In this document: positions 43,576 through 52,120 of the stretch, one piece after another | How positions within the stretch are numbered: position 1 is the stretch's first letter | Layout of the letters: each line of letters opens with the position of its first letter | NCBI RefSeq assembly: GCF_004912135.1 | Contig: NZ_STGU01000002.1 | Coordinates: 310,001-374,000 of the forward strand | Source of the DNA: Rhizobium rosettiformans W3 | GTDB lineage: Bacteria; Pseudomonadota; Alphaproteobacteria; Rhizobiales; Rhizobiaceae | Direction of reading: 5' to 3' | DNA length: 64,000 nt | The notes under the pieces: model-generated | Databases searched by the model: none | Told to the model about the DNA's origin: nothing | Seen by the model: the letters and a program-made list of their open reading frames with translations, nothing else | Program-made: the position numbers and the translations under genes

Positions 43576-44934
43576 TCAGATCCGCGGCAGATAGGTCTGG
43601 TAATCGAAGCTCGACACGGTACGCAGATAGGCCATGGCCTCCTTGCGCTTGGTGTCCCCATAGATCCGCTGATACTCAGCCCCGAAGATGTCCTTGATGA
43701 AAGCCGAGGCGCGGAAGCGCTCGACGGCGGTCAGGAAGTCGTAGGTCAGCATGTCAGGGTTTTCAGGCGCGCTGTCCGGCGTCGTCACCGGACCTGGATC
43801 GAGATCCTCGTCGAGGCCAAGCAGGATGCCCCCGAGGATGGCGGCGAGCAGCAGATGCGGATTGGCGTCCGCACCGGCCACACGGTGTTCGATACGGGCG
43901 GCGGGGCCGTCCTTGTCGGGGATACGGACAGCCGTACCGCGATTGCCGAAACCCCAGTCGATCTTGTCGGGCGCAAAGGAGCCCGGCTGAAAGCGGCGAT
44001 AGGAATTGGCAAAGGGCGCGAAGATCAGTTGCGCATCCTGCATGCTCTTCAGCATGCCAGCGGTGATCGACTTCAGCTTCACCGGATCGCCGCCCTTGGC
44101 GTCGAGGATGTTCTTCCCGTCCTTGTCGATGATTGAGGCATGCACATGCAGCCCGGATCCGGCGTGGTCGCCGTAGGGCTTGGCCATGCAGGTGGCCTTG
44201 AAGCCGTGGCGGCGGGCGGCGAAATCGACGACGCGCTTCAGATAAATGCAATCGTCGGCAGCGGCCATCGCATCCGGCTTGTGCAAGAGATTGACCTCGA
44301 ACTGGCCGGGGCCGAATTCGGCGGTCGTCGCATCCGCCGGCAGACCCATGTGGTCGCAGTATTCGCGGACGGTCTCAAGGAAGTCTTCCATCGCGGCGGT
44401 CGCGCGCATGTCATAGAGCTGGTAGCCCTCGACTTCGCCATTCATGACAAGCGCCTTCGGCGGCATCGGCACGCCGGTGTCGCGGAATTCCGGCTCCATG
44501 ACGTAGAATTCGAGTTCGGTGGCGACGACAGGCGTGAGGCCTTTGGCCTCGAAACGCTTCAGCACATTGGCCAGGATCGCGCGCGGGCAGACGTAATGCG
44601 GCTCACCATCAAGCGTATGCATGGTGGCAAGCACCTGCTTGGAGCCGGCTGGCCCCCAGGGGAGCGTCGTCAGCGAATTCTTGTCCGGCGTACAGATGCC
44701 ATCGGGATCCCCCAGCGTCAGCGAGATCTTGGTGATGTCGTCATTGTCATCGCCCCAGATGTCGAGAGACTGGGTCGAGGCCGGCAGACGCACGGTATTC
44801 TTCCAGACCTTCTCCTCGGCTTTCAGCGGAATCATCTTGCCGCGCAGGTCGCCATTCATGCCGACAAGCAGCACCTCTATGCGTGCGGAAGGGTCGGCTG
44901 CGGTCTGATCGGCGGCCTCGGTCGATGCTGTCAT
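43576..44934 (-). CDS. Glutamine synthetase family protein (gamma-glutamylpolyamine synthetase-like)
   Basis: 452-residue GS-fold ligase. ATELEFYVMEP and AEFGPGQFEVNLLH carry metal and glutamate ligands; GSGLHVHASI is the ATP/substrate loop; and NRGTAVRIP with RIEHRVAGADANPHLLLAAIL completes the active site. Its N-terminal domain and overall form match PuuA-like enzymes rather than GlnA, and the adenylylation-loop Tyr of GlnA is not evident. The divergent neighbour is a putrescine-type aminotransferase, so glutamylation of putrescine or another amine is likely (inference). The start at 44934 is set by the domain start. Confidence 0.85.
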   Translation of the reverse strand: MTASTEAADQTAADPSARIEVLLVGMNGDLRGKMIPLKAEEKVWKNTVRLPASTQSLDIWGDDNDDITKISLTLGDPDGICTPDKNSLTTLPWGPAGSKQVLATMHTLDGEPHYVCPRAILANVLKRFEAKGLTPVVATELEFYVMEPEFRDTGVPMPPKALVMNGEVEGYQLYDMRATAAMEDFLETVREYCDHMGLPADATTAEFGPGQFEVNLLHKPDAMAAADDCIYLKRVVDFAARRHGFKATCMAKPYGDHAGSGLHVHASIIDKDGKNILDAKGGDPVKLKSITAGMLKSMQDAQLIFAPFANSYRRFQPGSFAPDKIDWGFGNRGTAVRIPDKDGPAARIEHRVAGADANPHLLLAAILGGILLGLDEDLDPGPVTTPDSAPENPDMLTYDFLTAVERFRASAFIKDIFGAEYQRIYGDTKRKEAMAYLRTVSSFDYQTYLPRI

Positions 44935-44997
44935 GGAGAAACTCTCGTTGGCTTTCGGGGCGGATTTGGCCGGAGGAACGCGGCAATCGGTGCCTTG

Positions 44998-45012
44998 CCA
45001 AACGCGTTTTGG
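44998..45012. promoter_or_regulatory. Divergent operator candidate between GS-like and aminotransferase genes
   Basis: CCAAA and TTTGG arms with ACGCG/T core (CCAAACGCGTTTTGG) form a dyad with one extra T. It lies 64 bases before the GS-like start and about 115 before the aminotransferase start. No regulator gene is adjacent. Confidence 0.4.
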
Positions 45013-45126
45013 ACGGTCATGTTCGTAGCCGATAATGTTCCGCCTTTCAATGCGGGGCAAGACCGTCACACGGACCATGTTTGGCCGTGAAACCAACGGC
45101 TTCCGCCCCGATCGAGGATCCGACCC

Positions 45127-46500
45127 ATGAACAAGCCAGTAACCGCCGTCTCCAACCTCGGTGCCATCGACGCTGCCCATCATCTTCACCCCTTCTCGGA
45201 CATGAAGAAGCTGAACGCGGCCGGCACCAAGATCATCACCCGGGCGGAAGGCGTGCATATCTGGGATGCGACGGGCAAGCAGTATCTCGATGCTTTTGCG
45301 GGACTCTGGTGCGTCAATGTCGGCTATGGCCGTAAATCGATTGCCGATGTCGTGCATGCCCAGATGCTGGAACTGCCCTATTACAACACCTTCTTCGGCA
45401 CCACGACGCCGCCGACCACGCTGCTTGCCCAGAAGATCGCCGAAAAGACCGGGCCGAAGCTCAACCGCGTCTTCTTCTCCAATTCCGGCTCGGAAGCCTC
45501 AGACACCTGGTTCCGCATGGCGCGCGTCTATTGGAAGGCGCTGGGTCACGAGACCAAGACGCAGGTGATCGCCCGCAAGAACGCCTATCATGGCTCCACC
45601 GTCGCCGGCGCCTCGCTCGGTGGCATGAAATGGATGCATGAGCAGGGCAACCTGCCGATCGAAGGCATTCACCACATCAACCAGCCCTACTGGTATGCCG
45701 AGGGCGGCGATCTCTCGCCGGAGGATTTCGGCATCAAGGTCGCTCGAGAACTCGAGGAGAAGATCCTCGAACTCGGCGAGGAAAATGTCGCAGCCTTCGT
45801 CGCGGAGCCGATCCAGGGGGCAGGCGGCGTGATCGTGCCGCCGTCCACCTACTGGCCGGAAATCAAGCGCATCTGCGCCAAGTACCAGATCCTGCTCGTT
45901 GCCGACGAGGTGATTTCCGGCTTCGGCCGTCTCGGCTCGTGGTTCGGCCATCAGCACTACGATTTCGAGCCGGATCTCGCGCCGATCGCCAAGGGGCTGT
46001 CGTCCGGCTACCTGCCGATCGGCGGCGTGCTGGTGTCTGACCGGGTGGCCGAGGTCATGGTCAACGAGCTCGGCGACTTCTACCACGGCTACACCTATTC
46101 CGGTCACCCGGTGGCAGCCGCCGCTGCACTCGAGAACATCCGCATCATCGAGGAAGAAGGCCTGGTCGAGCGCGTCCGCGATGACACCGGTCCCTATCTC
46201 GCCCAGGCACTGGCCTCGCTCAGCGATCATGAGCTGGTCGGCGAAGCCGTCAGCGTCGGCCTGATGGGCGCCGTCCAGATCACCGCCGACAAGGCGACCC
46301 GCCGCCGCTTCAAGAAGCCTGACGATACCGGCACCGCCGTGCGCAACCAGTGTGTCGACGCCGGTGTGGTGCTGCGCGCCACCGGCGACCGCATGCTCTT
46401 CTCCCCGCCGCTGATCATCGAACGGTCGCAGATCGACCAGGCGGTGGATACACTGCGCAATGGTCTGGACTGGCTGAAGGACAATCGCGGCGAGGGGTGA
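45127..46500 (+). CDS. Class III omega-aminotransferase (putrescine/beta-alanine:pyruvate type)
   Basis: PLP enzyme of 457 residues. SNSGSEASDTWFRMARVYW and YHGSTVAGASLGGM bind PLP phosphate and substrate; ADEVISGFGRLGSWFG is the class III signature; and Lys289 in PIAKGLSSGYLP forms the Schiff base. It resembles SpuC-type aminotransferases that use putrescine or similar amines with pyruvate. Divergent from a PuuA-like ligase, suggesting a polyamine catabolic locus (inference). It is followed by the second vapBC pair. Confidence 0.92.
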   Translation: MNKPVTAVSNLGAIDAAHHLHPFSDMKKLNAAGTKIITRAEGVHIWDATGKQYLDAFAGLWCVNVGYGRKSIADVVHAQMLELPYYNTFFGTTTPPTTLLAQKIAEKTGPKLNRVFFSNSGSEASDTWFRMARVYWKALGHETKTQVIARKNAYHGSTVAGASLGGMKWMHEQGNLPIEGIHHINQPYWYAEGGDLSPEDFGIKVARELEEKILELGEENVAAFVAEPIQGAGGVIVPPSTYWPEIKRICAKYQILLVADEVISGFGRLGSWFGHQHYDFEPDLAPIAKGLSSGYLPIGGVLVSDRVAEVMVNELGDFYHGYTYSGHPVAAAAALENIRIIEEEGLVERVRDDTGPYLAQALASLSDHELVGEAVSVGLMGAVQITADKATRRRFKKPDDTGTAVRNQCVDAGVVLRATGDRMLFSPPLIIERSQIDQAVDTLRNGLDWLKDNRGEG

Positions 46501-46529
46501 GGGGCATGTCTGGTGCCCTGCACCGTATG

Positions 46530-46552
46530 GTGATATATACGTGTGATATCAC
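46530..46552. promoter_or_regulatory. Operator candidate of the second vapBC pair
   Basis: GTGATAT at 46530 is repeated 13 bases later as part of the perfect palindrome GTGATATCAC at 46543-46552, in an AT-rich patch just before the antitoxin ribosome site. Autorepression by the antitoxin or the complex is usual for such loci. Confidence 0.5.
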
Positions 46553-46564
46553 TCGGAGGATGGC

Positions 46565-46783
46565 ATGCGCACATTGGTGAACATCCCAGATGCTGACATT
46601 GAAGCCTTGGACAGGATCGCTGCCGAAAAGCAGGTATCGCGTGCTTCATTAATCAGGGAAGCCGTGGGTGACCTGCTGGACCGACACAAGGACGATGTTG
46701 TTATGAACGGTTTCGGACTGTGGGCTGGATCTGAGGTCGAAGACGGCTTGGTCATTCAGCGTAAACTTCGTGCCGAATGGTGA
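46565..46783 (+). CDS. vapB: Ribbon-helix-helix antitoxin of a VapBC pair
   Basis: 72-residue CopG-type antitoxin: MRTLVNIPDADIEALDRIA forms the beta strand and first helix, ASLIREAVGDLLDRH the second. Its C-terminus (MNGFGLWAGSEVEDGLVIQRKLRAEW) should bind the toxin. GGAGGATGGC leads to the ATG. The stop overlaps the toxin start. An upstream dyad (46530-46552) fits autoregulation. Confidence 0.9.
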   Translation: MRTLVNIPDADIEALDRIAAEKQVSRASLIREAVGDLLDRHKDDVVMNGFGLWAGSEVEDGLVIQRKLRAEW

Positions 46784-47142
46784 AGGTGCTTTTCGACACG
46801 AATATCGTGATCGACATGCTGAAGGGCGTTCCAGCCGCACGGGACGTGCTGAGCAATTATCCACAGCGGGCAGTCAGCATCATCACCTGGATGGAAGTCA
46901 TGGTCGGCACGCCCGCCGCCCTCACTAACGCTACCCAAGATTTTCTGAAAGGATTTGAACTCATCGGCCTTGACGAAAACGTTGCCGAGCAGGCCGTTGT
47001 CATACGGAAGGCCCATAGACTCAAATTACCTGACGCGGTGGTCTGGGCTACCGCTAAGGTGAACGGCCTTAGCTTGCTGACGCGCGACACCAAAGGCTTT
47101 CCGCGTCAGCATCCCGATATCATCGTACCTTATGTACTTTGA
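46777..47142 (+). CDS. vapC: VapC-family PIN-domain toxin
   Basis: 121-residue PIN ribonuclease. Acidic active-site residues lie in VLFDTNIVIDMLKG, TWMEVMVG, LPDAVVWATA and LLTRDTKGF. ATG at 46777 overlaps the antitoxin end; the GTG at 46780 is an alternative. It is different in sequence from the first vapC in this window, so the two pairs are not a recent duplication. Confidence 0.9.
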   Translation: MVKVLFDTNIVIDMLKGVPAARDVLSNYPQRAVSIITWMEVMVGTPAALTNATQDFLKGFELIGLDENVAEQAVVIRKAHRLKLPDAVVWATAKVNGLSLLTRDTKGFPRQHPDIIVPYVL

Positions 47143-47163
47143 TACGCCGCCGGCCCAAAGCCC

Positions 47164-47937
47164 TCACGGCATGAACTGCCCACCATTCACGTCGATCGTC
47201 TGGCCGGTGATGTAGCCCGACAGCATGGGCGAGGCGAGGAAAAGGTATGCGCCGACGCAATCGGCTGGCGTGCCTGTACGCTTCAGCGGCACGCTGCCGG
47301 CAACCTGATCGAGCTGACCCGGCAGGGCATATTTCTCCTGGAAAGGCGTGGTGATGAAGCCGGGCGCCACCGCATTGACGCGGATGTTGTGCTTGCCGAA
47401 TTCCAGCGCCATGCCCTTTGTCACCGCGCCGACAAAGGCCTTCGATGAGCCATAGACGCCCGAACCCGCCGTGCCGCCCGTCCGGGCTGCAACGGACGTG
47501 GTGTTGATGATGAAGCCGCCATGCGCTTTCAGATGGGCGACTGCCGCTTGGCTGGTGGCAAGCACGGAGCGGGCGTTCACATCCATTACCTTGTCGTAAT
47601 GGGCATCGGTCATCTCTTCGTAGAGCACGCGCGCGATCATGCTGCCGGCATTGTTGATGACGCCGTCGAGGCGCCCGAAGGTCTTGGCCACATGGTTGAC
47701 CGCCCCGGCCATTGCCTCTGAGGATGTGGCATCCGCCTTGACCAAGACAACGCTGCCGCCCGCCGCCTCGATATCGCGGGCAATCGCGTGAGCGGCTTCG
47801 GCGTTGGAATTGTAGTGCAGACCGACAAGAGCACCCTGGGCTGCGAAGGCCCGGGCGAGAGCCTCGCCGATGCCGCTCGATGCGCCGGTGATCAGCACGG
47901 CCTTTCCGGCGAGATCGGGGATTGTGAGTGTTGTCAT
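47164..47937 (-). CDS. SDR-family oxidoreductase (FabG-like)
   Basis: Classical SDR of 257 residues. The dinucleotide loop is LITGASSGIGEAL, NNAGS follows at the expected site, and the catalytic set is Ser in NTTSVAA with Y-G-S-S-K. C-terminal SGYITGQTIDVNGGQFMP is typical. Unlike the SDR at 23.4 kb the active site is complete. Substrate unknown. A strong hairpin lies between it and the gene upstream. It is convergent with the vapBC pair. Confidence 0.9.
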   Translation of the reverse strand: MTTLTIPDLAGKAVLITGASSGIGEALARAFAAQGALVGLHYNSNAEAAHAIARDIEAAGGSVVLVKADATSSEAMAGAVNHVAKTFGRLDGVINNAGSMIARVLYEEMTDAHYDKVMDVNARSVLATSQAAVAHLKAHGGFIINTTSVAARTGGTAGSGVYGSSKAFVGAVTKGMALEFGKHNIRVNAVAPGFITTPFQEKYALPGQLDQVAGSVPLKRTGTPADCVGAYLFLASPMLSGYITGQTIDVNGGQFMP

Positions 47938-47968
47938 GGCCTGGTCCTCCTGTTGTCAGACAAGCTTA

Positions 47969-48001
47969 GAGCGGCCTTGCCGGCATTTGGCAAGGCCGCT
48001 C
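47969..48001 (-). terminator. Strong hairpin, likely terminator of the DUF2218/PadR unit
   Basis: GAGCGGCCTTGCC and GGCAAGGCCGCTC form a perfect 13-pair stem with a seven-base loop, 29 bases after the DUF2218 stop and just before the SDR promoter region. The trailing U-tract is weak. Confidence 0.65.
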
Positions 48002-48029
48002 CTGGCCTGTGAGATCTAACTGGGGCGGA

Positions 48030-48317
48030 TCAGGCCGATTTCCAGTCGAAGGGAAGCGGCGCCTCGCGGAAGGCAAAGCGGTCGAGATGGCTCGAGACCA
48101 CGCCCTTCATCCGCTCCAGCACCTCGTCTGACTGAGCCTCGATTTCGACCGTAAGAGCATGCTCCTCCGAGGTCATCACGGCCGTCGCCTCGGCGAATTT
48201 CACGACGCCCTTCTGGTCGGTCAGTTCCACCTCCAGCTTGTGCGCCCAATGCTTGCAGAGCTGCTGCAGATATTTCCAGCCGCTGTCGGTCGGGACGACT
48301 GCGATTGCTTTTGCCAT
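48030..48317 (-). CDS. DUF2218 domain protein
   Basis: Protein of 95 residues that matches DUF2218 throughout (GWKYLQQLCKHWAHKLEVEL, MKGVVSSHLDRFAF, LPFDW). DUF2218 is often fused to siderophore-interacting FAD proteins or stands alone beside iron/nickel regulators. Here it follows a PadR regulator by two bases, so the two are co-expressed and likely co-regulated by the dyad at 48942. The role may be in metal or siderophore handling (inference). Confidence 0.85.
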   Translation of the reverse strand: MAKAIAVVPTDSGWKYLQQLCKHWAHKLEVELTDQKGVVKFAEATAVMTSEEHALTVEIEAQSDEVLERMKGVVSSHLDRFAFREAPLPFDWKSA

Positions 48318-48319
48318 GG

Positions 48320-48916
48320 TCAGAGCCTTTCGATCTTGCCGACCGCTTCGTCGAGGATGCGGGCGACTTCCAGTTGGGTCTCGCGGGTAACGCCCTCGCG
48401 GGACAGACAGTCGTGCAGCGCCTGCTTCAGGTTGCCCATGGCGCGGCGGACCGGCGCCGCGTCCGTCCGTTCGCTGACCTTGGCAAGAGCCGTCAGGCGG
48501 CCGATCGCGATGGCGACCTCGTGGGCGCGCTCGGCCAGATGCTGGCGCCCGGCTTCGGTGATCGACATCAGCTTGCGCGGACCTTCGCTATCGACCTCTT
48601 CCGCGAGCCCCATGTCGAGCAGCAGCGTCATGGTCGGATAGACCACACCGGGCGAGGGGGCATAGGCCCCACCCGAAAGGCTCTCGATCTCGCGGATCAG
48701 GTCATAGCCGTGCCGCGGCTGGTCCTCGATGAGCTTCAGCAGCACGAGCCGCAGTTCGCCGCCTTCGAACATGCGCCGGCGCTCGCCGCCGCGCCCGCGC
48801 GGGCCGCCCTGCATAGGCCCGCCAAAGGCGCCGCGGTGGCGCATGGCATGCATGGCTTCACGAAAGGCGAAGAAGGGATTTCCGCGCTCGCCGCGGCTCT
48901 GGTGGCAGTGTCTCAT
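48320..48916 (-). CDS. PadR-family regulator resembling YqjI
   Basis: 198-residue regulator with a His/Arg/Gly-rich N-terminus (MRHCHQSRGERG, AMHAMRHRG) and a PadR winged helix (LRLVLLKLIEDQPRHGYDLI, SPGVVYPTMTLLLDMGLAEEV), followed by a coiled-coil dimer region (to MGNLKQALHDCL). The arrangement is that of E. coli YqjI, a nickel-responsive repressor of the yqjH iron-reductase gene. GGAG lies nine bases before this ATG; an ATG three codons earlier has no room for a site. The operator TCTAAGATATATCTTAGA lies 26 bases upstream. Metal sensing is inferred from the N-terminus. Confidence 0.85.
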   Translation of the reverse strand: MRHCHQSRGERGNPFFAFREAMHAMRHRGAFGGPMQGGPRGRGGERRRMFEGGELRLVLLKLIEDQPRHGYDLIREIESLSGGAYAPSPGVVYPTMTLLLDMGLAEEVDSEGPRKLMSITEAGRQHLAERAHEVAIAIGRLTALAKVSERTDAAPVRRAMGNLKQALHDCLSREGVTRETQLEVARILDEAVGKIERL

Positions 48917-48941
48917 GGAAATCATCTCCGTTGGAATTGCA

Positions 48942-48959
48942 TCTAAGATATATCTTAGA
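48942..48959 (-). promoter_or_regulatory. Perfect 18-base palindrome before the PadR gene
   Basis: TCTAAGATATATCTTAGA is an exact inverted repeat 26-43 bases before the PadR start. It probably binds that regulator and overlaps its promoter, giving autoregulation of the PadR-DUF2218 unit. Confidence 0.7.
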
Positions 48960-49069
48960 GTTATCACTGCAAGAGCGAAATCGGAAAAATTCACAGGCCG
49001 ACGCGCTTTGCGCCTTCGTATCGGCCACCTATGATGATTGCGGATTCGTCAGGATGAGGGGCAGCGCCG

Positions 49070-49543
49070 ATGGGCGAGAAGCGGCATGAATACCGGGTGA
49101 CCGTCACATGGCAGGGAAATGCCGGAACAGGGACCTCTGGCTACCGCGATTACGGCCGCGACCACATCATATCGGCCGACGGCAAGCCGGACATTCTCGC
49201 GTCTTCCGATCCGGCCTTTCGCGGCGATCCGGCACGCTGGAACCCGGAAGACCTCTTCCTTGCCTCCCTCTCGGCCTGTCACAAGCTCTGGTACCTGCAT
49301 TTCTGTGCCGTCTCCGGCGTCATCGTGACGGCCTACGAGGATCACGCGGAAGGCGTCATGGAGATGGACGCAGACGGCACGGGCCGCTTCATCGACGTGC
49401 TGCTGAAGCCCCGCGTCACGATCAAGCGCGGAACCTTCCCGGATCTCGCGCTCGAACTGCATAGCGACGCACATGAAAAATGCTTCATCGCCAATTCCGT
49501 GAATTTCCCGGTGCGGTGCAAGGCGGAGATTGTGGAGGCCTAG
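49070..49543 (+). CDS. OsmC/Ohr-family peroxiredoxin-like protein
   Basis: 157-residue OsmC-fold protein. The two redox Cys are visible: Cys in LASLSACHKLWYL and Cys in HEKCFIANSVNFP. It would reduce organic hydroperoxides with a dithiol partner. It is longer at the N-terminus than OhrA. The gene is divergent from the PadR unit across about 150 bases and overlaps the convergent glycosyltransferase gene by four bases. The ATG follows GGGGCAG. Confidence 0.9.
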   Translation: MGEKRHEYRVTVTWQGNAGTGTSGYRDYGRDHIISADGKPDILASSDPAFRGDPARWNPEDLFLASLSACHKLWYLHFCAVSGVIVTAYEDHAEGVMEMDADGTGRFIDVLLKPRVTIKRGTFPDLALELHSDAHEKCFIANSVNFPVRCKAEIVEA

Positions 49544-51039
49544 CCGGCGGCTGGATCGATCCGGACCAATGCATAGCCGAAGGTGGACGCATCACCAGGT
49601 CGTCCGAAGTTGTAGGGAACGCTCACCTTGCCTGATGTGTAGGGACGGGGCACGCCAATCCGTTCAATCCACTTGCCGAGGGAACCAGGCATGTCCTCAG
49701 TCTTCCCGACGCGCCAGACGACCAGGAGAGGTGTGGATGTCGAAATGCGTGTGTCCCCCATCAATTGGGAATAGCCAGCGATGAACACGGGCAGATCCGG
49801 ACGAAGGATGCGGAGATTGCCCGCCAGATGGACGTCTGACGCCAGGATCGCCATGGGCTGTTCTTCGACCCGCTGCAGGATCTCCGACAGCGCGGCACCA
49901 TAGTCGGTATTGAGCTTCGTATAGTCACCGAACCAGCCATGCGCGGGTATGCGAACGAGCATGACCAGGGGCATGCAGATCAGGATGACCTTCGCGAGCG
50001 ACCACATCCGAGAGAGGTAGGGCTCAATCTCTATATCGAGCTGATCCAGCTTGGTCGCCAGATATAGAGGCAGGATCAGAAAGATCGGAGACAGCCAGCG
50101 GTCTTTGATGTTGGTGCTATCGCTGACCAGAATGAGCACCAGAAGCAATGCAAGAGCGCAGAGCATGATGCGGCCAAGGAGCAGGCTCCACCGGTTGTTT
50201 CTCCGGATCGTCTGCGAGAGGCTACGGGGGTAAAGCAGAAGGAATGTCAGGAAAGTGAGACCGGCGAAACCGATCAAGGCACCAGCCAGCGAGATCGTTC
50301 CGAGTGCGACTTGCGCCCACTTGCTGGTGACATCCTGGCCTTCGAGCTTATTGATCGTTCCCTGCGTTGCGAGATCCAGATGGTCGAGCAGCCACAATGC
50401 ATGGGGGAGGATCACGAGAAGACCAACGATGGCAGCAACAAGAATGCGAAGGTCGAACAGTCTCTTGCGGAATTCGGGATCGATGACAACCGCGAGGAAA
50501 GCTGCCGCCGGCAGCAGGGCGAAATTGTATTTCGAGATCAGACCGATCCCGGTGGCAAATCCGAGCAGCGCGTAACTGTACCAAGATGGCGTGTCGAGCG
50601 TCCGGATGAGCGCATAAATGAACAGCGCCGAAGCGAACACGGCCGCCACGCTGTGGGTCAGGTCACGTTGCGATTCGAATACGAGCTGCGGGAAAGTGAG
50701 AAGCCCCAGAACGGCAACCACCGCCAGTTCCTTTGACCGGACCATGCGCATCGCGGCGAGACCGAGGAACAGGTAGGTCAGGAAGAGAATGACGTTCTTC
50801 AGGAATGCCAGAGCGAAAAGATGGGTGCCCAGCACCTGGAAGAGGGCCGTCTGCACCCAGTTGTAGAATGGCGGCTGCGTGTCATAGCCGAAGGCCGGCC
50901 ATTGGGCATAAAACACCTGCGCCGATTCATCGAGTTCGAGCGAATGCGGGATCAGCAATCGAACGCAAAGTTGCGTCAAAAAGTATCCGCCGAGGATCCA
51001 GAAGACGAGGCTTGGACCGTTCTTCAGTCGTGTGATCAT
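49540..51039 (-). CDS. GT-C family membrane glycosyltransferase (ArnT/PMT/GT39-like)
   Basis: Polytopic membrane enzyme of 499 residues with about ten membrane segments. The first periplasmic loop HSLELDESAQVFYAQWPAFGYDTQPPFYNW carries acidic residues in the place typical for lipid-phosphate-sugar-dependent transferases, with Asp/Glu catalysis. A C-terminal periplasmic region of about 120 residues follows. It lies two bases from a GT2 dolichyl-phosphate-type synthase gene. Rhizobial relatives RgtA-D transfer galacturonic acid from Dod-P-GalA to LPS; this protein may do the same, but the donor and acceptor are inferred. Confidence 0.8.
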   Translation of the reverse strand: MITRLKNGPSLVFWILGGYFLTQLCVRLLIPHSLELDESAQVFYAQWPAFGYDTQPPFYNWVQTALFQVLGTHLFALAFLKNVILFLTYLFLGLAAMRMVRSKELAVVAVLGLLTFPQLVFESQRDLTHSVAAVFASALFIYALIRTLDTPSWYSYALLGFATGIGLISKYNFALLPAAAFLAVVIDPEFRKRLFDLRILVAAIVGLLVILPHALWLLDHLDLATQGTINKLEGQDVTSKWAQVALGTISLAGALIGFAGLTFLTFLLLYPRSLSQTIRRNNRWSLLLGRIMLCALALLLVLILVSDSTNIKDRWLSPIFLILPLYLATKLDQLDIEIEPYLSRMWSLAKVILICMPLVMLVRIPAHGWFGDYTKLNTDYGAALSEILQRVEEQPMAILASDVHLAGNLRILRPDLPVFIAGYSQLMGDTRISTSTPLLVVWRVGKTEDMPGSLGKWIERIGVPRPYTSGKVSVPYNFGRPGDASTFGYALVRIDPAAG

Positions 51040-51041
51040 GG

Positions 51042-52055
51042 TCAGGCAGAACCGTTCCGAAACACCGTCCGCACGATGTAGTTGGGCTGGGCATCATCGC
51101 GGTAATAGGTCCGAGCGATCATCTCGGCGAGAATGCCGGTGGTGATCAGCTGAACGGACGACAAAAAGAGCATGAAGCCGAGGATCAGCAGCGGTCGGCC
51201 GCCGATGTCCTCGCCGAAGATGACCTTTTCGATGAAGAGCCACGCAAGAATAAGCGCGCTCAAGAAACCGGTGCCGAGACCGAGAGAGCCAAAGAAGTGC
51301 CCCGGCCGCGCCTTGTAGCGCATGAAGAACATGACCGAGAGCAGATCGAGGATCACGCGGAATGTGCGGGAGATGCCATATTTCGATGTCCCGTGCTGGC
51401 GGGCATGATGGGTCACTTCCATCTCGCCGATGCGTGAGCTTGGCACGACGCTCGCGACCCAGGCGGGGATGAAGCGGTGCATCTCACCCATCAGCTTGAC
51501 CTGCTTGATGACCGAGGCGCGGTAGATCTTCAGGCTGCAGCCATAGTCGTGCAATTTGACGCCCGTGATGCGGCCGATCAGATAGTTGGCGCACCAGGAC
51601 GGGATCTTGCGCAGGACGAGACCATCCTTGCGGTTCTTGCGCCAGCCGACGAGTAGGTCGAGCTCGCGCTCTTCCAGCGCCTGGACCATTGTCGGGATGT
51701 CCTTCGGATCATTCTGCAGGTCGCCGTCGAGTGTGGCGATCAAGCGGCCGCGAGCCGTGTCGATGCCCGCCTGCATGGCAGCCGTCTGGCCGAAATTCCG
51801 CTGCAGTTCGACGATCTTGAGATCAAGGCCCGGGCGGCTGAGATAGCCGCGAGCGGTCAAAAGGGTCCGATCGGCGCTGCCGTCATCCACCAGCACCAGT
51901 TCCCAGGCGCCGGCATAGGCCGCCATGGCGTCCATGACCCGCTCGATCAGCGGGCCGACACTTTCTTCTTCATTGAAGATCGGCACCACGAGGGAGAGCT
52001 CTGGAGCTTCTATCCCTGGGACGGTTTCCAGGCCGGTTTCGATCACAGCACTCAC
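51042..52055 (-). CDS. GT2 family polyprenyl-phosphate glycosyltransferase (ArnC/GtrB/RgtE-like)
   Basis: 337-residue GT-A-fold enzyme. LSLVVPIFNEEESVGPLIERV binds nucleotide sugar, LVLVDDGSADRT and LDGDLQNDPKDIPTM contain the metal-binding D-x-D, and two C-terminal membrane segments (about residues 240-295) anchor it, as in ArnC, GtrB and DPM1-like synthases. It would make a polyprenyl-phosphate sugar for the GT-C enzyme. GTG start at 52055 follows GGAG by seven bases; no closer ATG exists. Divergent from the flippase-like gene. Confidence 0.88.
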   Translation of the reverse strand: MSAVIETGLETVPGIEAPELSLVVPIFNEEESVGPLIERVMDAMAAYAGAWELVLVDDGSADRTLLTARGYLSRPGLDLKIVELQRNFGQTAAMQAGIDTARGRLIATLDGDLQNDPKDIPTMVQALEERELDLLVGWRKNRKDGLVLRKIPSWCANYLIGRITGVKLHDYGCSLKIYRASVIKQVKLMGEMHRFIPAWVASVVPSSRIGEMEVTHHARQHGTSKYGISRTFRVILDLLSVMFFMRYKARPGHFFGSLGLGTGFLSALILAWLFIEKVIFGEDIGGRPLLILGFMLFLSSVQLITTGILAEMIARTYYRDDAQPNYIVRTVFRNGSA

Positions 52056-52120
52056 GCATAAACTCCATGTCGACCCGATGGTCCCGCCTTGGCAATTCGT
52101 GCTAAGGCGGCCGGGACCAA

